Shown in pieces: positions 34,067 to 40,440 of a stretch of 40,440 nucleotides of DNA. Position 1 is the first letter of the stretch. Each line of letters opens with the position of its first letter. This stretch comes from an uncultured Bacilli bacterium. Its GTDB lineage: Bacteria > Bacillota_I > Bacilli_A > RF39 > UBA660. The DNA lies in the NCBI GenBank assembly GCA_934086185.1, contig CAKOHW010000010.1:1-40440 (forward strand), in the 5' to 3' direction. The position numbers and the translations under genes are program-made. A model generated the notes under the pieces. It was not told the origin of the DNA and did not search any database. It saw nothing but the letters and a program-made list of their open reading frames with translations.

Positions 34067-35774
34067 CTACTTCAAATGCATCATTAATAGTTCCACTACC
34101 ATTTAATTTTTTATTATTTATATTAATTATTATAGCAGGTTTAATAGAATTTGCTCTAAAAATAGATTCATACCACACCGAAGAACTTTTACCATTATTA
34201 GATACAGATTCAAATTTATACTCATTATTCTCATCTTTTAAAGAGTAATAGGTATAACTATCATCTCTACTACTGCCTCTTTCTTCAAAATAAATTTTTC
34301 CAGTATTTAATCCTCCACTATTAATGTAATAAATCACTCTTCTTAAATCTAATGAACCTCTACTTTCTCTATAATAATCATATCTATATTCATCAATTAA
34401 AGGGTAAGAATTATCTGAATTTTTAAGTAAATAGCTCCCACCTTGAATAATATTACCATTACTAATTGGAACCCCAGCTCTAACTACATCCCCATAAGTT
34501 AAAAAACCTACAGGACTAGAATAAAATAATGACGAATCAGTATAACTAACTTGTTTATTTTTATTATATTTACTATATCTACCATATCTACATGCAAAAG
34601 TATCACTAGGCTCATATAAATACTTCTCATCATCATCACTTTTATCATTATAATAATTATTTTTACAAAAATTATTACTTTTAGTAATTATTGAATAACT
34701 GCTTAGATTAGTAGAATTATACCATTCTAATAATTGTTTATAATATATACTTCCATTATTATTCATACTATCTTCCAAAGAAATCATTTCATCTAATAAA
34801 TTAGAGCTATTATAATTTATTATATAATTATAATCATCATATCTCTTTTTTCTAGGATATCTAGTATCTGTTTCAGTATCATAATTTAATATATAATATT
34901 TTTCTTGATACTTTTTATTAAAATCTAAAACTCTATCATTTTGTTTAATATAATAAACTTCACCATTTTTTTTAGTAATTTTAAGTTGTATTTCTTCATC
35001 TAATATTAATTTTGCTTTATTATCTTCGTTAAGCCAAACAATTCTCCATAATAAATCATTACCTCTACTATCTTTGCCTAATTTTAAATAGTTATTATTT
35101 ACATTTCCTCTATAATAACTATAAATTTTGCCAACTCCTTCATCATTAAGTGTGAAAATACCGTTTTCATCTTTTACAAAATTATTTTTAGTATCATCAC
35201 TTAGAGAATCATAATATTCTGAAGATACTGCTATTTTATTTAAACTAACTTTTAATCTAATATTATTTTGAACTTCCTGAATATTATTAACAGTTTCTTT
35301 TACATTATTATATTTTTTATATTCTTTACACAAATATATAGGTTTATTATTTACCATCCATGATAAACTAAATGTAATATCACCTACATCACAATAATCT
35401 TGATTATCAGTTTTACCACCGTTTAATGCTAAAACAAAATAATTTTTAGAATTATCTAAATCATCTAATTTATAGACTTCATTCACTGTTTTTTCATCGA
35501 TATAACCATTATTAACTAAAAAAGATATTGGTATTTGTACACCTTTAGCACCCATATTTATAGCATTATTATAGTTTTCTCCACTTTCATCTTTTTCAGT
35601 TGATATAAAAACATTTGCAGCTTCTAATATTTGATTATGTAATTTTTCTAAACGTAAATTATTATTCTTTCTAGTGTTATTTATATTAACAATAAAAATA
35701 GATGTACTAATTCCAACAATTAATAAAATAACAACAATAATTTCTACAAGTGTAAAACCATTTTTATTTTTCAT
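34053..35774 (-). CDS. Large type IV prepilin-like protein with lectin-like C-terminal domain
   Basis: The 573-residue protein has a type IV prepilin start KNKNGFTLVEIIVVILLIVG (cleavage expected between Gly and Phe, Glu at +5), followed by a helix and a large extracellular part. From about residue 180 it carries the domain also found in the TasA-like proteins: YYRGNVNNNYLKLG, LLWRIVWLNEDNKAKLIL, VGFLTYGDVVRAG, SYLL, SIKPAIIINI and NGSGTINDAFEV. Normal pilins are 130-180 residues, so this is a pilin-anchored or tip protein. Codons are ordinary AT-rich, with no DGR-like patch. No PilB/T2SS ATPase or prepilin peptidase is in the window. Confidence 0.75.
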   Translation of the reverse strand: MKNKNGFTLVEIIVVILLIVGISTSIFIVNINNTRKNNNLRLEKLHNQILEAANVFISTEKDESGENYNNAINMGAKGVQIPISFLVNNGYIDEKTVNEVYKLDDLDNSKNYFVLALNGGKTDNQDYCDVGDITFSLSWMVNNKPIYLCKEYKKYNNVKETVNNIQEVQNNIRLKVSLNKIAVSSEYYDSLSDDTKNNFVKDENGIFTLNDEGVGKIYSYYRGNVNNNYLKLGKDSRGNDLLWRIVWLNEDNKAKLILDEEIQLKITKKNGEVYYIKQNDRVLDFNKKYQEKYYILNYDTETDTRYPRKKRYDDYNYIINYNSSNLLDEMISLEDSMNNNGSIYYKQLLEWYNSTNLSSYSIITKSNNFCKNNYYNDKSDDDEKYLYEPSDTFACRYGRYSKYNKNKQVSYTDSSLFYSSPVGFLTYGDVVRAGVPISNGNIIQGGSYLLKNSDNSYPLIDEYRYDYYRESRGSLDLRRVIYYINSGGLNTGKIYFEERGSSRDDSYTYYSLKDENNEYKFESVSNNGKSSSVWYESIFRANSIKPAIIININNKKLNGSGTINDAFEVVDKE

Positions 35775-35826
35775 AATATCACAATCCTACTATAAAAATA
35801 TACCATACTAAAAAAATAGTATCAAC

Positions 35827-35853
35827 AAAAAATACATCTTTCGATGTAATTTT
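35827..35853 (-). terminator. spoVIF terminator
   Basis: Minus strand: TTACATC-GAAA-GATGTA followed by T6, right after the spoVIF stop. Confidence 0.75.
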
Positions 35854-36094
35854 AAAAAAATTTATCTACATTTTTAGGTACTTTATCATTCTTAATAGTA
35901 TCAATTATTTTTTGTTCTTTTTCTACACTAACATCTTTACCAGTTATCTTAGATAAATCTCTAATAATACTTCTTAAAACAGTTTCATCTTTCATATTAT
36001 TTTCATTTAATCTTTTAGCAAGATCTACTAATGTATCTTTATCAACATTAGTTTTCTTTTTAACTTTTCCAAAGAATTCATCATTTAAATCCAT
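35852..36094 (-). CDS. spoVIF: Stage VI sporulation protein F
   Basis: A protein of about 80 residues matching the SpoVIF pattern: FFGKVKKKTNVDKDTLVDLA at the start, MKDETVLRSIIRDLSKITGK in the middle, and EKEQKIIDTI...VPKNVDKFF. In Bacillus, SpoVIF is a late, GerE-related factor needed for coat assembly. An upstream ATG is part of the GGAGGG site; ATG at 36094 is the likely start. It lies between two prepilin-like genes and supports a spore-forming host. Confidence 0.8.
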   Translation of the reverse strand: MDLNDEFFGKVKKKTNVDKDTLVDLAKRLNENNMKDETVLRSIIRDLSKITGKDVSVEKEQKIIDTIKNDKVPKNVDKFF

Positions 36095-36137
36095 ATAACC
36101 CTCCATTTAATTATATGAATTATTTTTATAATTGTTA

Positions 36138-37151
36138 TTATTTTTCTTCTAATATATATGGATTAGCATAATCTCCAGTACCACTACCTAATTTAAACGA
36201 ACTATTTAAATGTATTTTATAAGCATAAGGAGTACGTCTATTACGCCAAATATCAATATAATAACCATTCCTTGAATTACCATAATATTCCCAGTCATAG
36301 TTCATCCAAGCATCTAATATAGTAACAGAAGTTCTTGTTTCTTCATTAGAAAGTACACAATATGATGTTCTTATTACATCATAATCATTAATCGCCACCT
36401 CTCCTTCACTCGAACTAATATAAGATTCTTCTCCTATCCTTGGAATATTATCAACTCCATTACACCAGACATAATCTCTTCCACCATTAGCTCTTGCTCC
36501 AACAGAATAAGATGAAATAGGTAAAATCTTCCCATTAAATGTATTACCAAATGATTCAGTACTATATAAAATTAATGTATCATCTGTATCAATATAATAT
36601 ATTCTATACAATTTATCACCATATTTAACATAATTACGTGCTCCAGCTCCTTTAAAATAATATGGTTCTTGACTAGCCTTTATTCTATTAGAAGAAGTAT
36701 TAGGATTAATAGTTGCTAAATTGCTTCCACTTCCATCACTATTCATACATAAATATATTGGTTGATTATTACTCCAACTATTTGTACTTGTTATTTGTTC
36801 ACAATTTTCAGTACTTCCAGTTCCACCTAAAAAAGTTACTACATATTGATTTTTTATATCATTATTTGTTAATTTTGTTCCTTCTAAACTAAGATATCCT
36901 TCATTAACTAATAATTGTAATGGTAAACTTACTCCATTCTTATTATTATATAATTGATTTGATGCATTTTTATTTGTTTCTATATATACTTGTGCTGCTT
37001 CACTAGCCTTAGTACTTATCATATTTAATTTATCTATTAATTGCTTCTTTGAAATAACCCTTATACTTATAAAACTACCTACACCTATTACTACAAGTAA
37101 ACTTATACATATAATTATTTCTATTATAGTAAAACCTTTATTATTTTTCAT
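36138..37151 (-). CDS. Type IV prepilin-like protein with related C-terminal domain
   Basis: The 337-residue protein has the prepilin start KNNKGFTIIEIIICISLLVV (Glu at +5), then a helix and an extracellular part. LPLQLLVNEGYLSLEGTKL matches a stretch of the 573-residue paralogue (IPISFLVNNGYIDEKTVNEV), so the two share an N-terminal half. The C-terminal part has YFKGAGARNYVKYGDKLYRIYYIDTDDTLIL (about residues 167-197) and ends GSGTGDYANPYIL, a shorter form of the domain of the other three proteins. It is probably a minor or tip pilin with binding function. It lies 45 bases after mreD, possibly in the same transcript. Confidence 0.72.
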   Translation of the reverse strand: MKNNKGFTIIEIIICISLLVVIGVGSFISIRVISKKQLIDKLNMISTKASEAAQVYIETNKNASNQLYNNKNGVSLPLQLLVNEGYLSLEGTKLTNNDIKNQYVVTFLGGTGSTENCEQITSTNSWSNNQPIYLCMNSDGSGSNLATINPNTSSNRIKASQEPYYFKGAGARNYVKYGDKLYRIYYIDTDDTLILYSTESFGNTFNGKILPISSYSVGARANGGRDYVWCNGVDNIPRIGEESYISSSEGEVAINDYDVIRTSYCVLSNEETRTSVTILDAWMNYDWEYYGNSRNGYYIDIWRNRRTPYAYKIHLNSSFKLGSGTGDYANPYILEEK

Positions 37152-37196
37152 AATGCATTCCTTCTATTCTAAAAAGATTTTACCATACAAAAATAT

Positions 37197-37580
37197 TTAT
37201 TTCAATTTATTTTTATAAAATACATATAATACATAAAAAACAACATTATATAAAAATGCAACATAATTAATACCAAGATAATATCTAAAACTAAAATTAT
37301 AATCATTAACTAAATAAATAATTAACATAAATACAAAATAATAAATTATACTAAATATAAAATAATTAATTCTATTCTTAACAAAATACTTAAAAATAAC
37401 ATTATTAACTAAATGTAAAATAAATATTATACAAGATATAATTGGTATTTTATTAAATAATATATCTAAAAATAATAAACATAAAAAATTATATTTATTA
37501 AAATAAATAGCATAAACTATAATAAATGAACTAAATATACCTAAATAACTATTAACTAATATATCTAATAATAATAACAT
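37197..37580 (-). CDS. mreD: MreD-like membrane protein
   Basis: The 127-residue, very hydrophobic protein has about four to five membrane segments and no clear motifs. It overlaps the mreC-like gene by one base and stands where mreD is expected. MreD has low conservation and is usually about 160 residues, so the call rests mainly on topology and position. It would act in cell-shape control with MreC. Confidence 0.55.
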   Translation of the reverse strand: MLLLLDILVNSYLGIFSSFIIVYAIYFNKYNFLCLLFLDILFNKIPIISCIIFILHLVNNVIFKYFVKNRINYFIFSIIYYFVFMLIIYLVNDYNFSFRYYLGINYVAFLYNVVFYVLYVFYKNKLK

Positions 37581-38248
37581 TAAAAATCACCTACTATTAA
37601 AACATAATTTATATTATTAAAATCTACATCAGTATCTACAATTATCTTCTTACTAATATCTTCATTTTCTATTTTTTTAACTTTACCTATATATAAACTT
37701 TCTTTTATACTACCATACCCACTAGTATATACTTTATCATTAACATATACTTTATCATAATTACTAATATCACTTATTACAAATTCATCTTTATCATAAT
37801 TATAATTTAATTTACCATACGTATCATTAATTTTTACACTTAAATCTTTAATATCTCTTAATAAAGTTAATTCACTTACTTTTTTATCTACTTTAGTAAT
37901 TTTACCAACAACACCATATTCATTAATAACTCCTAATCCATCACTAACTTTATTATCACTCCCATACTGTATAATAAAATTACCCATACTATAACTTTCT
38001 TTATAAATTACTTTAGATACTAAATAATTATAATTTATTAACCTAATATTACTTAAAAATGTATCACTTTCTTTTATTTCATTCTCTAAATACTTAATCT
38101 TATCATCTTTAATATCTATAATAGCATCATAATAATTATTATCTATTTTAAATACTCCAAACACATTTCCTATAAAAAAACATATATTATCTCTAAATAA
38201 AATAATTAATAAACATATTATTAAACTTAACAATATTTTCTTATACAT
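37580..38248 (-). CDS. mreC: Rod shape-determining protein MreC
   Basis: The 222-residue protein has an N-terminal membrane helix (about 5-25), a coiled-coil stretch (about 42-62) and a beta-rich periplasmic-type core with the MreC signature DGLGVINEYGVVGKI and later DKVYTSGYGSI. MreC organises wall synthesis on the outer membrane face with PBP2. It is a little shorter than usual (about 280). It overlaps radC by 8 bases; the mreB gene that normally lies between them is missing. Confidence 0.82.
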   Translation of the reverse strand: MYKKILLSLIICLLIILFRDNICFFIGNVFGVFKIDNNYYDAIIDIKDDKIKYLENEIKESDTFLSNIRLINYNYLVSKVIYKESYSMGNFIIQYGSDNKVSDGLGVINEYGVVGKITKVDKKVSELTLLRDIKDLSVKINDTYGKLNYNYDKDEFVISDISNYDKVYVNDKVYTSGYGSIKESLYIGKVKKIENEDISKKIIVDTDVDFNNINYVLIVGDF

Positions 38249-38918
38249 TATTATTCTCCTTAAAAAAACTATAATAATTATTTGAATTTGTTATTAAATG
38301 ATCTAAAAGAGGTATACCTACTATATTACAAGCATCCATTAATCTATTAGTCATTTCTATATCAGCACGACTTGGTATTACATCACCTGATGGATGATTA
38401 TGTATAATAATCACACCACTAGCATTACATTTTATAGCATTATATATAACATCTCTAGGATGCAACATAGTCTCATCTTTAGTACCTATAGTAATTACTT
38501 TATAATTTATTAATCTTTTCTTATTATCTAAATATATAGCAAGTAATTTTTCTTGTTTTAACCCTACAAACATACTTTTAAAAGTATCATGTACAACATC
38601 ACAATTATTTAATTTCATCATATTAACTATACTAACATTACTTACTCTTTTACCTAATTCAATACTAGCCTTAATACTAACTGCCTTAACTATACCTACT
38701 CCTTTAATCTTACTAAGTTCATTTAAAGATATATTATTTAAATCATTTAAACTACTTATATTACTTAATATATTATTACTGACTTCTTTAACACTAACGT
38801 TCTTTGTTCCACTTCTTAATATTATTGATAACAATTCTTCATTAGTTAAATTACTCTCACCAACATTTATTAATCTTTCTCTAGGTAATTCAGTAATTGG
38901 CATATCTTTTAATCTCAT
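38241..38918 (-). CDS. radC: RadC-family JAB/MPN protein
   Basis: The 225-residue protein has an N-terminal helix-hairpin-helix part (ELSKIKGVGIVKAVSIKA) and a C-terminal JAB1/MPN metal site HNHPSGDVIPSRAD (His-x-His and Asp). The true role of RadC is unclear; the repair label is historical. It overlaps the SPOR-like gene upstream (4 bases) and mreC downstream. Confidence 0.92.
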   Translation of the reverse strand: MRLKDMPITELPRERLINVGESNLTNEELLSIILRSGTKNVSVKEVSNNILSNISSLNDLNNISLNELSKIKGVGIVKAVSIKASIELGKRVSNVSIVNMMKLNNCDVVHDTFKSMFVGLKQEKLLAIYLDNKKRLINYKVITIGTKDETMLHPRDVIYNAIKCNASGVIIIHNHPSGDVIPSRADIEMTNRLMDACNIVGIPLLDHLITNSNNYYSFFKENNNV

Positions 38919-39340
38919 AAACTATCTTTATACCTTTCTATAATCATCTTATTTATACTTAAAAATACTACTTCACTTTCATTATTCATAATACTCTCAT
39001 AATTATTAATTTCACTAATTAACTTCTTATCACTTATCTCTATATCTTTTAAATAATATTCTATTCCCAAACTATCTAAATACTTACTCATAGTATTAAT
39101 ATTTTTATCTTGTTTTAAAATAGCATAATATACTCTATATAATTCATTATCATTTACTATAATAGAATTATTATACTTACTACTATATGCAGTAGCTACA
39201 CCCATATCAGTAAATACTCCTATTTGAAATGCTTTATATCTCTTCTTAAAAATATTATCTACACTACCACTAAAACATACATAATATCCTATACCAATAC
39301 CAATTATTATAAGAATTATACTTTTTTTTAATTTCTTCAT
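38915..39340 (-). CDS. SPOR-like membrane protein, possible SpoIIB counterpart
   Basis: The 141-residue protein has a single N-terminal membrane helix (about 7-26) and a small extracytoplasmic domain. KAFQIGVFTDMGVA (about residues 36-49) and DNELYRVYYAIL resemble a SPOR domain (FxVQxGxF...YRVxxG), which binds denuded peptidoglycan. In B. subtilis the order spoIIB-maf-radC-mreB-mreC-mreD places the SPOR-containing SpoIIB near radC, so this may be its short counterpart. The domain match is loose, so the SpoIIB link rests on position. Confidence 0.5.
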   Translation of the reverse strand: MKKLKKSIILIIIGIGIGYYVCFSGSVDNIFKKRYKAFQIGVFTDMGVATAYSSKYNNSIIVNDNELYRVYYAILKQDKNINTMSKYLDSLGIEYYLKDIEISDKKLISEINNYESIMNNESEVVFLSINKMIIERYKDSL

Positions 39341-39394
39341 AACATCACCAACTATATATTAAAATATTTAATCTATATAATTTGTCGAATTATA

Positions 39395-39423
39395 TTGTAT
39401 TTTTAAAAAAAATAAATTATAAT
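39395..39423 (+). promoter_or_regulatory. Promoter of the 39450 gene
   Basis: TTGTAT (39395-39400), 17-base spacer, TATAAT (39418-39423), followed by an AAAGGGA ribosome site. Confidence 0.65.
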
Positions 39424-39449
39424 AACTACTCAAAGAAAGGGATTATTAT

Positions 39450-39944
39450 ATGATTACACCTGGAAGTATAGTTTTACAAGATAAAACAAAAATTAACAAA
39501 GTAAATTATAAAGATAATGCTAATACTAGATTTAGTATAGTTTTATTTACTTATACTAATAATGATAAAACATATGCGTGTACTACACCTATAGTTAGTA
39601 GATATATGGCATTAAATAAAATAGATAAATCAAATAATTATATATATATACCAAATGCTATATTAAATGAAAAAAAATTTTCTGTAGTAAAATTAGATGC
39701 TACATATTTATATGAAGAAAAAGAATTACACACTACTAACTTTTCTATAGATATAGATTTATTAATTAATATAAATAAACAATTATTATTAGTAAATTTA
39801 GATAGTGAAATAGAAGAATTTATTAAATCGATTATTAAAAAAAGTCTTAAAAAATTAAGACAACAAAAAAGAAAAATTAATGAACAAGAAAAAATAAAAA
39901 ATGAAACTCGTAAATTAGAATTAAAACAAACATATAAAAAATAA
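39450..39944 (+). CDS. Hypothetical protein with beta-barrel-like start and basic coiled-coil tail
   Basis: I do not recognise a family with confidence. The 164-residue protein starts MITPGSIVLQ and has TRFSIVLFTYTNNDKTYACTTPIVS (in part), which loosely recalls the first strands of the PemK/MazF/CcdB fold. From about residue 120 it is a highly basic helix (KKSLKKLRQQKRKINEQEK). There is no antitoxin-like gene next to it. Its own good promoter and ribosome site support it as real. The PemK-like idea is weak. Confidence 0.6.
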   Translation: MITPGSIVLQDKTKINKVNYKDNANTRFSIVLFTYTNNDKTYACTTPIVSRYMALNKIDKSNNYIYIPNAILNEKKFSVVKLDATYLYEEKELHTTNFSIDIDLLININKQLLLVNLDSEIEEFIKSIIKKSLKKLRQQKRKINEQEKIKNETRKLELKQTYKK

Positions 39945-39961
39945 TATGATTGTTTTTTTAT

Positions 39962-39989
39962 GTATATTTTTATTATATTTACATAATAT
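39962..39989 (+). promoter_or_regulatory. Possible sigma-E-type promoter of spoIVA
   Basis: GTATATT (39962-39968), 13-base spacer, CATAATAT (39982-39989) resembles the sigma-E pattern (KMATATT, CATACAMT). spoIVA is sigma-E-dependent in Bacillus, which fits. Confidence 0.4.
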
Positions 39990-40010
39990 TCATTGAAAGG
40001 TTTGTGACTT

Positions 40011-40394
40011 ATGGAAAAGAAGGAAATAATTGAAAATATATCTATAAGAGGTAATGGATGTATATTCTTAGGAGTTGTTGGAGCAGTTAGAACTGGTAAA
40101 AGTACTTTTATTAAAAAAGTTATTGAAAATCTAGTAGTTCCAAACATAAAAGATGAAAATGATAAAAAAATATGTTTAGATGAAATACCTCAATCATCTA
40201 CTGGTAAATCAATTATGACTACAGAACCTAAATTTGTACCATCTAATGGAGCAACTATAAAAATAGACGAAATAGAAACTAACATAAAATTAATAGATTG
40301 TGTTGGTTATGTAGTAGATTCTGCAACAGGATTCCAAGATGAATTAGGAAATCCACGTCTTGTTAAAACACCATGGGTGAGGTTGAATAAGTGA
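40011..40394 (+). CDS. spoIVA: Stage IV sporulation protein A, N-terminal part only
   Basis: The first 122 residues match the SpoIVA ATPase domain: FLGVVGAVRTGKSTFIKK (Walker A), CLDEIPQSSTGKSIMTTEPKF, IKLIDCVGYVVDSATG (switch/Walker B) and ending PRLVKTPW. SpoIVA is about 490 residues and forms the basement layer of the spore coat. Here the homologous frame ends with TGG at 40376; instead of the usual YEEPIPF, the frame runs VRLNK and stops. The following 64 bases (from GTGAG at 40377) do not encode SpoIVA in any frame I could read. Either an element interrupts the gene (intron or other insertion) or the sequence end is misassembled. Confidence 0.85.
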   Translation: MEKKEIIENISIRGNGCIFLGVVGAVRTGKSTFIKKVIENLVVPNIKDENDKKICLDEIPQSSTGKSIMTTEPKFVPSNGATIKIDEIETNIKLIDCVGYVVDSATGFQDELGNPRLVKTPWVRLNK

Positions 40395-40440
40395 TACCCA
40401 AATATAAAAATAAATAAATGCCGATAAAATAAGGGCTAAA

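Noticed and set aside
39638..40147. Minus-strand frame across the 39450 gene and the spoIVA start
   Set aside because: It is antisense to two better-supported genes and has a low-complexity Phe/Ser-rich product.
1..40440. CRISPR array, insertion sequences or rRNA genes
   Set aside because: No regularly spaced repeats, transposase motifs or rRNA signatures were seen on reading both strands.

Overview
The window is a very AT-rich, low-GC Firmicutes chromosome segment. Sporulation genes (spoIVA start, spoVIF, a possible SpoIIB-like gene), mreC/mreD, T-box leaders, a Tad-type pilus/secretion operon and TasA/camelysin-like proteins with SipW-type signal segments point to an uncultured, spore-forming Bacilli-related (RF39/Erysipelotrichales-like) gut bacterium. 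This placement is inferred from gene content only. Trp is coded by TGG and TGA is used as a stop, so the standard bacterial code applies. Most genes lie on the minus strand.

Layout. 1-9575: a seven-gene Tad operon (7756 down to 2797) lies between two TasA-like surface-protein genes (74-2209 and 7852-9285). The 74-2209 protein ends in a GC-rich, NNC-codon patch that looks like the variable region of a diversity-generating retroelement (DGR). The reverse transcriptase and template repeat would lie beyond the left edge. 9576-18516: a nrnA-like DHH phosphoesterase with its own promoter, and a T-box-controlled translation operon hisS-asnS-aspS-gatC-gatA-gatB plus a CheD-like gene. 18539-25901: small membrane and zinc-ribbon proteins, ppdK, a short leader-like repeat protein, a Xer-type recombinase, a permuted papain-like protein and an unknown protein. 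25967-27755: plus-strand Y-family polymerase with YolD-like partner, then tRNA-Ala(TGC). 27840-30362: a third TasA-like protein whose C-terminal domain is homologous to that of 74-2209, with a structured non-coding element upstream. 30363-34066: CPBP protease and a degenerate paralogue, a DUF421 protein, and serS with a T-box. 34053-39340: two large type IV prepilin-like proteins around spoVIF, then mreD, mreC, radC and a SPOR-like (SpoIIB-like) gene. 39395-40440: a plus-strand unknown gene and spoIVA, whose reading frame breaks off after about 122 recognisable residues.

Central theme. Four proteins (74-2209, 27840-29798, 34053-35774, 36138-37151) carry related C-terminal domains, the fourth more distantly, on two different display stems: a TasA/SipW-type N-terminus or a type IV prepilin N-terminus. 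One of them has the signature of targeted hypermutation. The upstream regions of two TasA-like genes also share a covarying stem-structured element (2474-2760 and 30116-30330) bracketed by opposing promoters. The most unusual content is therefore a diversified surface-display system with conserved RNA-level or promoter-level control, plus a spoIVA gene that appears interrupted.
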